Shown here in pieces: positions 37,421 through 45,554 of a DNA stretch of 47,742 nt; the stretch's first letter is position 1; every line of letters begins with the position of its first letter. The notes below the pieces were generated by a model. It was not told the origin of the DNA and ran no database searches. It saw nothing but the letters and a program-made list of their open reading frames with translations. Source of the DNA: Crocinitomicaceae bacterium (GTDB lineage Bacteria > Bacteroidota > Bacteroidia > Flavobacteriales_D > Crocinitomicaceae); contig JALQYQ010000041.1 in the NCBI GenBank assembly GCA_023262855.1, positions 1 to 47,742 on the forward strand, given 5' to 3'. Made by a program: the position numbers and the translations under genes.

Positions 37421-38824
37421 ATGAGTTCTTACGACATTACAATTATTGGATCTGGGCCTGGTGGTTATGTAGCTGCAATCAGATGTGCCCAATTAGGCAT
37501 GAAAACGGCTTTAATTGAAAAATACGACACCTTAGGAGGAACATGTTTAAATGTAGGTTGTATTCCATCAAAAGCGTTATTGGATTCATCTGAACATTAC
37601 CATAATGCAGTTCATAATTTCGAAGAACACGGAATTGTTGTAAAAGATGTAAAAGCCAATCTTGAGCAAATGATCAAACGTAAAAGTGAAGTAATTGCTC
37701 AAACATGTGCTGGAATCAAATTTTTGATGGACAAGAACAAAGTTGATGTATTAACTGGAGTTGGTTCATTCGTTGATAAGAACACGATCAAGGTTACAGA
37801 CAACAGTGGAGCTGAAACGACTATTAGTACTAAAAATGTAATTATTGCAACAGGTTCTAAACCAAATTTCTTCCCAGGAATGGAACCAGATAAAAAACGA
37901 ATCATCACTTCAACTGAAGCATTAAAAATGACGGAAATCCCGAAAAGAATGCTTGTGATTGGTGGTGGTGTTATTGGTCTTGAATTAGGATCTGTTTATG
38001 CTCGTTTAGGAACTGAAATTGAAGTGATCGAATTCGCGAACACGATTATTCCAACAATGGATGCTACTCTTGGAAAAGAATTGACACGTGTTTTGAAAAA
38101 AGAAGGATTCAAATTCAATCTTGAGCATAAAGTTCAAAAAGTAGAAAACTTGGGTGACAAAGTTGTATTAACAGCCTTGAATAAAAAAGATGTTGAAGTG
38201 ACTTTTGAAGCTGATTACTGTTTAGTTGCAGTAGGGAGAAAACCTTATACAGAAGGTTTAAATCTTGAAGCTGCTGGATTATCTGTAAATAATCGAGGAC
38301 AAATTGAAGTAAATGATCATCTTCAAACTGCTGTTCCAAATATTTATGCAATTGGTGATGTTGTTCGTGGAGCAATGTTAGCGCACAAAGCAGAAGAAGA
38401 AGGAGTATTTGTTGCAGAACAAATTGCTGGTCAAAAGCCTCATATCAATTACGGACTAATCCCAGGAGTTGTTTACACGTGGCCAGAAGTTGCGGCAGTT
38501 GGTAAAACAGAAGAAGAATTAAAAGCTGCAGGCGTTGAATATAAAGTTGGATCTTTCCCGATAAAAGCTTTGGGTAGAGCACGTGCAAGTATGGACACGG
38601 CTGGATTAGTAAAAATCCTTGCTGATAAAAATACAGACGAAATTCTTGGAGTTCACATGATTGCACCTCGTGCAGCGGATTTAATTATGGAAGCTGTTAC
38701 AGCAATGGAATACAGAGCGTCAGCGGAAGATATCGCACGTATTTGTCATCCACACCCAACATATTCTGAAGCAATCAAAGAAGCTGCTTTGGACGCAACA
38801 GATGCACGCGCATTACACGTATAA
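37421..38824 (+). CDS. lpdA: Dihydrolipoyl dehydrogenase
   Basis: FAD flavoprotein E3 of 2-oxoacid dehydrogenase complexes, reoxidising dihydrolipoamide with NAD. The 467-residue product has the FAD fold GSGPGGYVAAIRCAQLG, the redox disulfide GGTCLNVGCIPSK, the NAD fold VIGGGVIGLELGSVYARLG, YAIGDVVRGAMLAHKAEEEG, and the C-terminal His-Glu pair in HPHPTYSEAIKEAAL. It is not next to E1/E2 genes, so it may be the shared E3. Own promoter and terminator. Confidence 0.98.
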   Translation: MSSYDITIIGSGPGGYVAAIRCAQLGMKTALIEKYDTLGGTCLNVGCIPSKALLDSSEHYHNAVHNFEEHGIVVKDVKANLEQMIKRKSEVIAQTCAGIKFLMDKNKVDVLTGVGSFVDKNTIKVTDNSGAETTISTKNVIIATGSKPNFFPGMEPDKKRIITSTEALKMTEIPKRMLVIGGGVIGLELGSVYARLGTEIEVIEFANTIIPTMDATLGKELTRVLKKEGFKFNLEHKVQKVENLGDKVVLTALNKKDVEVTFEADYCLVAVGRKPYTEGLNLEAAGLSVNNRGQIEVNDHLQTAVPNIYAIGDVVRGAMLAHKAEEEGVFVAEQIAGQKPHINYGLIPGVVYTWPEVAAVGKTEEELKAAGVEYKVGSFPIKALGRARASMDTAGLVKILADKNTDEILGVHMIAPRAADLIMEAVTAMEYRASAEDIARICHPHPTYSEAIKEAALDATDARALHV

Positions 38825-38843
38825 TACGAAACAAAATAATAGT

Positions 38844-38872
38844 AAAAGCTCCGTTTTTACGGGGCTTTTTTT
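38844..38872 (+). terminator. lpdA terminator
   Basis: Stem AAAAGCTCCGT (38844-38854) with ACGGGGCTTTT (38859-38869), one G-U pair, 4-nt loop, T-run to 38872. Confidence 0.85.
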
Positions 38873-38978
38873 GTATCCAAAAGTTCGAAAAGTTTGCCTT
38901 TGTTTGAATTGTTAAAGAATCTAAAAAAGCGCATAAACTAAGTCGTTGTTCGTTTGTTATATAACTAAAGCAAACACA

Positions 38979-39614
38979 ATGGCAACAAAAGAAAAAATCA
39001 CCAAAGCGTACATCGAATTCGAACTAATGAATGGCAGAGCGCCACATTCCGCATTCGAATTGTGCAAGAAATTAAAAATTGAAGAAGCAACGTTCTACAA
39101 ATCGTTTTCATCCTTAAATGCGATTCGTGAAGAAATCCTTGTCAATACACTTTCAACTACTTTTGAGATAATTGAAAATGATCCAGAATACCAAGGTTAT
39201 TCTGCCAGAGAAAAAGCGCTTGCTATTTTTTATACGCTTTTCGCTCAAATGGAAAAAAATCGTTCTTACTTTTTAGCAAAATACAGTTCGATCAAAGAAG
39301 CACCTCATCAATTTAAAGAATGGGATTCATTTATGAAAACGCTCGACTCACATTTGAATGAAGTGATTCAAGAAGCCAAAAGTTCACAAGAAATCGTTGA
39401 TAGACCGTTTATTGGCGAACATTATCACAAAGGATTTAAATTAGTTTTCTCGTATTTGTTCCGCGTATGGATCAATGATACTTCAGAAGGATTTTCAACA
39501 ACCGATGCTGCAATCGAAAAAAGCGTGAATTTGAGCTTTGATTTACTAGCTACATCCCCACTCGACTCAATGCTAGACTTCGGAAAATTCGCTCTGAAAA
39601 CAAAAGTGTTCTAA
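38979..39614 (+). CDS. TetR-like transcriptional regulator
   Basis: From ATG 38979 (a TTG at 38946 is in frame but would add a poor N-terminus) the product has 211 residues. The N-terminal 50 residues fit a TetR helix-turn-helix (AYIEFELMNGRAPHSAFELC, KKLKIEEATFYKSFSSLNAI), with F-Y-K-S-F in the recognition helix. The remainder is all-helical, as in TetR ligand/dimer domains, with no recognisable ligand signature. Its stop is 1 nt before the start codon of the COQ8-like kinase gene, so the two are co-expressed and probably functionally linked; autoregulation of the pair is plausible but no operator was identified. Confidence 0.82.
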   Translation: MATKEKITKAYIEFELMNGRAPHSAFELCKKLKIEEATFYKSFSSLNAIREEILVNTLSTTFEIIENDPEYQGYSAREKALAIFYTLFAQMEKNRSYFLAKYSSIKEAPHQFKEWDSFMKTLDSHLNEVIQEAKSSQEIVDRPFIGEHYHKGFKLVFSYLFRVWINDTSEGFSTTDAAIEKSVNLSFDLLATSPLDSMLDFGKFALKTKVF

Positions 39615-39615
39615 G

Positions 39616-40926
39616 ATGAGTACCGACAAAGGAATGGACAAAATTCCAACATCCAAAGTTCAACGCGCAGCTAAAATCATTGGAACAAGTGCAAAAGTTG
39701 GTGGAAACTACGTGAAATATTTCGCGAAGAAAACAATAAATCCTAGTCTGTCAAAAGATGATTTACACAGCGACAACGCCAACGACATTTACAAATCACT
39801 AAGTGAATTAAAAGGCAGTGCGTTGAAAGTTGCTCAAATGATGAGTATGGATAACAATGTCTTACCACAAGCTTATCAAGACAAATTTTCGCTAGCACAA
39901 TACAATGCACCCGCCCTTTCATTTCCATTGATCCAAAAAACCTTCATGCAACAAATGGGTAAAAAACCGCATGAATTGTTTGATTCATTTTCAAAAGAAG
40001 CGATTCACGCTGCAAGCATTGGACAAGTGCATGAAGCTCGTAAAGGAGAATTACATTTAGCTGTCAAAATTCAATATCCAGGTGTTGCCGATGCAATTTC
40101 CTCCGATTTAAAACTTGTGAAGCCTTTAGCCGCACAACTTTTAAATGTAAAAGGTTCCGATATTAAACTTTACATGGATGAAGTTGAGGCCAAATTAATT
40201 GAAGAAACGGATTACGAATTAGAATTACAACGTTCAAGTGAGATTGCCGCCGCTTGTTCATCGCTGAAAGGACTTCGATTTCCAACATATTATCCAGAAT
40301 TCTCCAATAAACGCATTTTAACGATGGATTGGATCGAAGGTGAAATGTTGCCCGAATTTCTTGCTAAAAAGCCATCACAAGCGCTAAAAAACGAATTAGG
40401 GCAAGCTTTATGGGATTTCTATTTGTATCAGATGAAAATCATTCGTAAAGTTCATGCAGATCCGCATCCTGGAAATTTCATTGTTGACAAAGAAAACAAT
40501 TTGTGCGTTTTGGATTTTGGTTGTGTCAAAGAAATTCCGACTGAGTTTTTTGACAACTATTTTCAATTATTAAAACCAGGAGTATTTGAGGACACAAAAC
40601 GCTTGTATTCATTGTATTACAAATTAGATTTTTTCAGAAAAGATGATTCGCCAGAAACAATTGAATTTCTCAAAGAAGTTTACCACGAAATGATTTCCTT
40701 GCTTTCCAAGCCATTCTATTCAACTTCGTTTGACTTTTCTGACAAAACATATTTCAATCAAGTTTACACCATGGGTGAAGGTTTCTCAAAAAATAAAACC
40801 TTCCGTAAAATGAACAATGCCCGCGGTTCAAAGGATGCAATTTATGTAATGAGAACCTTTTTCGGATTATATTCTTTACTGCATTTGTTGGAAGCAGAAG
40901 TTCAGTTGAATTATACCTTGGATTAG
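39616..40926 (+). CDS. COQ8/ABC1/UbiB-family atypical kinase
   Basis: 436-residue protein of the ABC1/UbiB/COQ8 kinase-like family. It looks closer to mitochondrial COQ8 than to proteobacterial UbiB, with ELKGSALKVAQMMSMDNNVL (65-84) aligning to the COQ8 KxGQ region, but the invariant Gly is Ala (K71-V72-A73-Q74). The Ala-rich nucleotide loop is HAASIGQVHEA (131-141), the Lys is K151 in AVKIQYPGVADAI, ExD appears in EETDYELELQ, the catalytic loop is HADPHPGNF, and the metal motif is LDFG. No C-terminal membrane helix is evident. UbiB/COQ8 supports ubiquinone synthesis, but Bacteroidota normally make menaquinone, so its role here is open. Co-transcribed with a TetR-like gene. Confidence 0.88.
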   Translation: MSTDKGMDKIPTSKVQRAAKIIGTSAKVGGNYVKYFAKKTINPSLSKDDLHSDNANDIYKSLSELKGSALKVAQMMSMDNNVLPQAYQDKFSLAQYNAPALSFPLIQKTFMQQMGKKPHELFDSFSKEAIHAASIGQVHEARKGELHLAVKIQYPGVADAISSDLKLVKPLAAQLLNVKGSDIKLYMDEVEAKLIEETDYELELQRSSEIAAACSSLKGLRFPTYYPEFSNKRILTMDWIEGEMLPEFLAKKPSQALKNELGQALWDFYLYQMKIIRKVHADPHPGNFIVDKENNLCVLDFGCVKEIPTEFFDNYFQLLKPGVFEDTKRLYSLYYKLDFFRKDDSPETIEFLKEVYHEMISLLSKPFYSTSFDFSDKTYFNQVYTMGEGFSKNKTFRKMNNARGSKDAIYVMRTFFGLYSLLHLLEAEVQLNYTLD

Positions 40927-40945
40927 TCTGATAACCTAATAAAAC

Positions 40946-40976
40946 AAAAAGCCCAGTAAAAAGTTACCGGGCTTTT
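40946..40976. terminator. Bidirectional terminator
   Basis: Stem AAAAGCCCAGTAA (40947-40959) with TTACCGGGCTTTT (40964-40976), one mismatch, 4-nt loop; A-run on the left and T-run on the right. It ends both the kinase gene (+) and the peptidase gene (-). Confidence 0.82.
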
Positions 40977-40996
40977 AAATTTCAAGTGTTTTAAAC

Positions 40997-43135
40997 TTAC
41001 TCTTTTACCAAAACCATTTCATCCACCAAATGTTTCGCGCCGGAGTATTTATCCATTACCCACATCACGTAGCGAATATCTACAACCACGTTTCTACAAC
41101 GATTTGGATCAAACATGTAGTCTGACATTGTACTTTCCCACGTTCTGTCGAAGTTCAATCCCATCAAGTTTCCATTTGCATCAATTACAGGTGAACCTGA
41201 ATTCCCACCTGTTGTGTGATTCGAACCTGTAAAACACACCCACAATTCTCCATTCTGCGCATAATCGCCATAGTCTTTGTTCTTGTGCATTTCCAACATG
41301 CGTGGCAACAATTCAAAATCTGGATTTCCGGTATTGTATTTTGCAATAATACCATCCAAGGTTGTATGTTCAGTGTAGGCCATTCCATCTGTTGGAGACG
41401 AACCTTCTAATTGTCCGTACGTAATTCTCAAGGTACTATTCGCATCTGCCCAATGTTTTGCATCTGGGAACATTTCATATTTACCTTGCACATAGACTTT
41501 TAACAACGCATTCATTTGATCATCAAACGCTTGGTATTTTGGCAATACGTTTTCTTTAAAGTCCTTAGTCAACTTAGCGTATAATTTGAATCCAGGATCT
41601 TTTGCAATAGCTTTCACCGATTTCTCTTTGAACTTTTGCAAGAAAGCGACATAACGGTCTTTGTTCGTAAGAATCGATTTCGTGAAAATTGCTTTAGATA
41701 AACCGTTCACATAATTCACATCTGCAATTGATTCAGCATCTACATTAACTTGTGTAAAATACTCCATCGTCAACAACTCAAAAATCTTTTGATCAACTCC
41801 AGCATCGTAATTTTTAAAGAAACCATCAGCACCTTTGATCATTTTCTCGATTTGTGCATTCAGCTCTCCTTTTTCAACGTATTTCGCATAATTGGTTGTG
41901 ATATCGTCGATTCCACGTGCCAATTTGTAAAACTCTGGTCCAACATACAAATACTCAATCGCCATTGAATAACGGAATTCCCAATTACTGCCTTCTTCAA
42001 CCAATTTGTTCATTTGGTTGACCAATTGTCCGTAAGCTCCATTCCATTTATCATTCGTAGCAGCCATTGCATTGTACTCTTGTTCTTTGGCAATTTTTAC
42101 CGATACACCATCCAAGCGTTTCAATCCGTCAACTTGACCAATCCATTTTTTGTACGCATTGGCAATACTTGCTTGTTTAGCTGAATACTTGATACGAATT
42201 TCATCTGAAGAACGCATTGCTGCATCAATCACACTCAATGATTTCTCGCGCATTTTGATTCGCGCTGGACGTTCTTTTTCAACGATAAATTTCAAATATC
42301 CTGAAGCAACGTGTTGTTCAGTTTCACCAGGAAAACCATACACCATCGTAAAATCGCCCACTTTTCTATTTTTGAATGAAATCGGTAAGAAATGAATTGG
42401 AGAATATGGTACATTGTTCGTTGAATAATCTGCTGGTTTATTGTCTGCTCCAACGTAAATTCTGAAAACAGAAAAATCACCAGTATGTCTTGGCCAAACC
42501 CAGTTATCGGTATCACCACCAAATTTTCCAATTGAATTCGGAGGAGTTCCAACTAAACGGACATCTTTAAACACTTCTTTTACAATAATGTAGAAGTGAT
42601 TTCCAAAGTTGAACGGTTTAATTTCCGCTTCATAATGTGTTCCAACAGTTGCGTCTTTAATCAATTGCTCCATGTTTTTGCGCATTACAGCAGCTCGTTT
42701 CTCAGCACTTTCAGATTCAACAACTCCAAACATTACAGAAGAAGTAACATCGTCAATTCGCACCATACGAGAAGCAGTTAAACCAGCGTTTGGTAATTCT
42801 TCTGCATAATTTTTTGCCCAAAATCCATTTTTCAAGTAATCTTTTTCCAAGGATGAATGTGATTGAATTTGCGAATATCCGCAGTGATGATTTGTCAACA
42901 ACAATCCTTTACCAGAAACCAATTCAGCTGTACAACCGCCTCCAAAATGCATAATTGCGTCTTTTAAACTTGAATGGTTGACATCGTAAATATCTTTTGC
43001 TGATAATTTCATTCCTTTTGCTTGCATATCTGATTCAAAAGCTGAAATGACAGATGGAATCAACATTCCCTCTTCTGCAAAACAATTCACAAAAGTGATG
43101 ATCGAAAAACTTAGGGGTAATAAAAACTTCTTCAT
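40997..43135 (-). CDS. dpp11: S46 dipeptidyl-peptidase, DPP11-type
   Basis: Periplasmic serine exopeptidase of family S46 releasing N-terminal dipeptides. The 712-residue product has a signal peptide (MKKFLLPLSFSIITFVNCFA) and the chymotrypsin-like triad: His83/84 in LLLTNHHCGYSQIQSH, Asp near 220 in WPRHTGDFS, Ser646 in TGGNSGSPV. Specificity: the residue 18 after the catalytic Ser is R664 (LNFDRTWE). In P. gingivalis DPP11 that position is Arg673 and gives Asp/Glu preference at P1, whereas DPP7 has Gly, so I call this DPP11-type. No T9SS sorting domain, as expected for a periplasmic enzyme. It stands alone with a shared terminator. Confidence 0.93.
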   Translation of the reverse strand: MKKFLLPLSFSIITFVNCFAEEGMLIPSVISAFESDMQAKGMKLSAKDIYDVNHSSLKDAIMHFGGGCTAELVSGKGLLLTNHHCGYSQIQSHSSLEKDYLKNGFWAKNYAEELPNAGLTASRMVRIDDVTSSVMFGVVESESAEKRAAVMRKNMEQLIKDATVGTHYEAEIKPFNFGNHFYIIVKEVFKDVRLVGTPPNSIGKFGGDTDNWVWPRHTGDFSVFRIYVGADNKPADYSTNNVPYSPIHFLPISFKNRKVGDFTMVYGFPGETEQHVASGYLKFIVEKERPARIKMREKSLSVIDAAMRSSDEIRIKYSAKQASIANAYKKWIGQVDGLKRLDGVSVKIAKEQEYNAMAATNDKWNGAYGQLVNQMNKLVEEGSNWEFRYSMAIEYLYVGPEFYKLARGIDDITTNYAKYVEKGELNAQIEKMIKGADGFFKNYDAGVDQKIFELLTMEYFTQVNVDAESIADVNYVNGLSKAIFTKSILTNKDRYVAFLQKFKEKSVKAIAKDPGFKLYAKLTKDFKENVLPKYQAFDDQMNALLKVYVQGKYEMFPDAKHWADANSTLRITYGQLEGSSPTDGMAYTEHTTLDGIIAKYNTGNPDFELLPRMLEMHKNKDYGDYAQNGELWVCFTGSNHTTGGNSGSPVIDANGNLMGLNFDRTWESTMSDYMFDPNRCRNVVVDIRYVMWVMDKYSGAKHLVDEMVLVKE

Positions 43136-43263
43136 ACGTTAAAATGATAAGTGCCAAAAATAAACAAAATCATTCGGAAAGTGAAGAATAAAGGACGAGT
43201 GACACTACTCATTTGTTAACAGATGATTTTTACTGGTTTTCGGTAATTATTGGAAAAAAATAG

Positions 43264-43271
43264 CAACTTTG
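43264..43271 (+). promoter_or_regulatory. -7-like box of the 43277 gene
   Basis: CAACTTTG differs from TAnnTTTG at one position and ends 5 nt before ATG 43277, another short-leader arrangement. Confidence 0.3.
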
Positions 43272-43276
43272 TGTTT

Positions 43277-43936
43277 ATGGAAATCATGAATCAAATTTTT
43301 CGCCTTGGTGTTGTTTTCGCTATTTTCGGATTTATCTGGGGCATTTTTGAAATCGGCTTAACTATGCTAAGCGGCGGAAGAACACGCACTGTTTCAGAAG
43401 TCTATTTTTTGAAAGCTTTCAAGTATTTATTCCTGGTGGACGTGACATTTTTATTCTGCCTTGATGACGCTCAAAATTTAATTTCAACCTTTAATATTGT
43501 CATTGCTGGCTTAGTATTGTTAACATATTTTGTAGGGAAATTGCAAAATCAACAAAACAAAATAGCGATGTTTCAAATGATGGGAGCTGGAATGACTCCA
43601 AAACAAACCACGTTTAATTTACGCGTTGAAATTGGGGTAATTGTTCTTGCTATTTGTGTTTTCAGTCTGTTTATTTTCTATCCAGATGTTGCAAAAAACC
43701 CAATATCTATTTGGTTTCACAAAAGCATTATCAACATTGAAGACACACCAATAATTGGTTTCATTTTTAAGGTCATTGGATTCTTCTTTTTGGTCAGTAT
43801 GATTTTCAAAATGTTGAATGGTTTCAACTATTTGATTTCAGGAAAGCCATTTGTACAGGCAAGCTCATCGTTTCAAGCATTTTCAAAAAATAAAAAGGAC
43901 GATGAATTTGACGATTACGAAGAAATGGAAAATTAA
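43277..43936 (+). CDS. Four-helix membrane protein with acidic tail
   Basis: Unrecognised 219-residue inner-membrane protein. I prefer ATG 43277 to the in-frame TTG at 43250. Hydrophobic segments: about residues 8-28, 45-88 (probably two), 115-137 and 163-183. A Gln/Asn/Met-rich loop (KLQNQQNKIAMFQMMGAG) lies in the middle, and the C-terminus is charged and acidic (KNKKDDEFDDYEEMEN), probably cytosolic. The 3' end overlaps the convergent coaE gene by 4 nt. No enzyme motif is seen. Confidence 0.75.
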   Translation: MEIMNQIFRLGVVFAIFGFIWGIFEIGLTMLSGGRTRTVSEVYFLKAFKYLFLVDVTFLFCLDDAQNLISTFNIVIAGLVLLTYFVGKLQNQQNKIAMFQMMGAGMTPKQTTFNLRVEIGVIVLAICVFSLFIFYPDVAKNPISIWFHKSIINIEDTPIIGFIFKVIGFFFLVSMIFKMLNGFNYLISGKPFVQASSSFQAFSKNKKDDEFDDYEEMEN

Positions 43937-44505
43937 ATCGTCGCAAGAAAAGTTTCAACTTGAGCAATTAGCGGTTGTTTTTCATCGTTCAGAATCGTAA
44001 AATTTGCCAATTCAACTTTTGCTTCATCCGGCCATTGCTTTGCTATACGCTCTTCTACTTGAGCTGGAGACATTTTATCACGTTCCATGACACGCTGAAT
44101 ACGCAATTCTTTTGGGGCTGTGACCAACAGGTTTAAATCCATTGTTTTGTATGCACCCGTTTCAAACAGTATCGCTGCTTCATTGAAAACGACAGGAGAT
44201 TTTTGCGATGTACACCAATCTTTGAACGCATCACGAACTTTTGGATGAATAATTTGATTTACTTGAATGCGCAACTGATCATCCTTGAATAGTTGTTGTG
44301 CTAAAAAGGGACGGTTGAGTTCATTATCGCAATAAACTTCCGTCCCCAATAAATTTATGAGTTGCGTTCGAATTTCAGAATCTGTGTCTACAAGTACTTT
44401 TGCAGCCATATCTGAATAATAGACTGGATATCCAAGAGCTTCTAGAATTTTACCAACGAGACTTTTTCCAGAGCCAATTCCTCCTGTTAAACCAATCTTC
44501 AGCAC
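43933..44505 (-). CDS. coaE: Dephospho-CoA kinase
   Basis: Last step of CoA synthesis, phosphorylating the 3'-OH of dephospho-CoA. The 190-residue product starts MLKIGLTGGIGSGKS (P-loop G8-S15) and shows GYPVYYSDMAAK, ELNRPFLAQQLF, IIHPKVRDAF, and the lid VMERDKMSPAQVEERIAKQW. It follows the SiaC-like gene by 6 nt, so it is in the same transcript as a predicted partner-switch pair, and overlaps the convergent membrane-protein gene by 4 nt. Confidence 0.96.
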   Translation of the reverse strand: MLKIGLTGGIGSGKSLVGKILEALGYPVYYSDMAAKVLVDTDSEIRTQLINLLGTEVYCDNELNRPFLAQQLFKDDQLRIQVNQIIHPKVRDAFKDWCTSQKSPVVFNEAAILFETGAYKTMDLNLLVTAPKELRIQRVMERDKMSPAQVEERIAKQWPDEAKVELANFTILNDEKQPLIAQVETFLATI

Positions 44506-44511
44506 GCGTTT

Positions 44512-44889
44512 TTAAATTTCTTCTACTTCAATCATTTTGAATGGAAGCTTGATAATTGCTTGGTAATCTTCACCTGCTTCTTCCATGTCTTCATCATCTT
44601 CTTCAAAATACCAATTTACTGAAACATCTGTTCCATTCAATTTTTCCAATTTTTTGAATAAATCTAGAATGCATTTTGACGACGAAGTGTTGAAGTATTC
44701 CAATTTCATTTCAATCACAGTTTGAGCTCCTGGATTTGCAGCATAGCCATCAATCCAATCATTCAACGGTTTATAAAATTCAATTGAATTTTCAGGAATC
44801 GATCTTCCTTTCAACAACAATGTTCCTGCTGTTGGATCAAAAACTACTTCTGGTGTTTTCGCTGAAGCTTCTAAAATCAATTTTTCCAT
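44512..44889 (-). CDS. siaC: SiaC-family (DUF1987) regulatory phosphoprotein
   Basis: 125-residue protein matching SiaC/DUF1987: start LILEASAKTPEVVFDPTAGT, ISGRSIPENS-like LKGRSIPENSIEFYKPLNDW, and the phosphosite strand KLEYFNTSSSKCILDLF. T68 falls at the place of the regulatory Thr68 of P. aeruginosa SiaC, and the following SSS keeps the anti-sigma-antagonist-like surface. In P. aeruginosa unphosphorylated SiaC activates the diguanylate cyclase SiaD; no GGDEF gene is visible here, so the target is unknown. An acidic loop (EEDDEDMEEAGED) precedes the last strand. It sits 7 nt after the SiaB-like kinase gene. Confidence 0.9.
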   Translation of the reverse strand: MEKLILEASAKTPEVVFDPTAGTLLLKGRSIPENSIEFYKPLNDWIDGYAANPGAQTVIEMKLEYFNTSSSKCILDLFKKLEKLNGTDVSVNWYFEEDDEDMEEAGEDYQAIIKLPFKMIEVEEI

Positions 44890-44896
44890 CTTTCTT

Positions 44897-45451
44897 TTAA
44901 TCTATTTTTACGTTCAAGCAAAAAAAGCTTGTATCATTCGTTATTTTCAAAAACTCAAAACCAAGCTTGTTTCCTGATTTTCGAGCAATATCTATCATTC
45001 CCAAACCTGCAGTTCCTTTTTCCGAAACCATGGAATTATTCAAACTTTTTTGGTAATATTCTTTCAATCCATCTTTGTCCAACGAATTGATCATATCCAA
45101 ACGATCTTTTAATTCTAGTGCTTTATCAACATCAATGTAATTGCCTGTTTTCACAATGAAATGATCCTGTTCTTTTACAATCAATACCAAAGCTGATTTC
45201 CGCTCCAATGTTTCTTTTGAAGTTGGTTCAGCCGATTCTTCAACATGGTGATATAAATTCTGTAAACATTCAACGAGAACATTGAAAACCTTTTTTCGAA
45301 TGCGAGGCGTTTCTTGCATTGAATCCATTTTGGTTTCCATGATGTGCAAAACAGAAGTCAACAATTCGGCGGTCACAATACCTTTGAACGATAGAATTAC
45401 ATTCTCATCTTCCATTGTTCGATATAAGCTGTAGACGTTCGCTAGTGACAT
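44897..45451 (-). CDS. siaB: SiaB-family protein kinase (histidine-kinase-like ATPase fold)
   Basis: 184-residue protein from ATG 45451 (a TTG at 45481 is less likely). The ATPase fold shows the N box with Glu and Asn in NVLVECLQNLYHHV and the G1 box GTAGLGMIDIARKSG. The N-terminal part (SLYRTMEDENVILSFKGIVT) matches SiaB-type proteins, which phosphorylate SiaC on Thr. It is the first gene of the siaB-siaC-coaE transcript. The matching PP2C phosphatase (SiaA) is not in the window. Function as the SiaC kinase is inferred from pairing and family. Confidence 0.87.
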   Translation of the reverse strand: MSLANVYSLYRTMEDENVILSFKGIVTAELLTSVLHIMETKMDSMQETPRIRKKVFNVLVECLQNLYHHVEESAEPTSKETLERKSALVLIVKEQDHFIVKTGNYIDVDKALELKDRLDMINSLDKDGLKEYYQKSLNNSMVSEKGTAGLGMIDIARKSGNKLGFEFLKITNDTSFFCLNVKID

Positions 45452-45542
45452 TATGAATAGTTTCCAAACAAATATAATCAATTGAATTTCACAGCAAGCA
45501 AAACTGAATGAAAAATACGCGGATTGAATAAATCGGAAAGAT

Positions 45543-45550
45543 TATCTTTG
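45543..45550 (+). promoter_or_regulatory. -7 box of the methyltransferase gene
   Basis: TATCTTTG followed by CACC and then ATG 45555, almost the same sequence as before the ABC-F gene (TATCTTTG-CACT-ATG). A TTG at 45524-45526 lies 16 nt upstream. A leaderless transcript is likely. Confidence 0.5.
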
Positions 45551-45554
45551 CACC

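Noticed and set aside
45452..45481. TTG start extending the SiaB-like protein by 10 residues
   Set aside because: The ATG at 45451 gives a normal family N-terminus; the extension is hydrophobic and unlike relatives.
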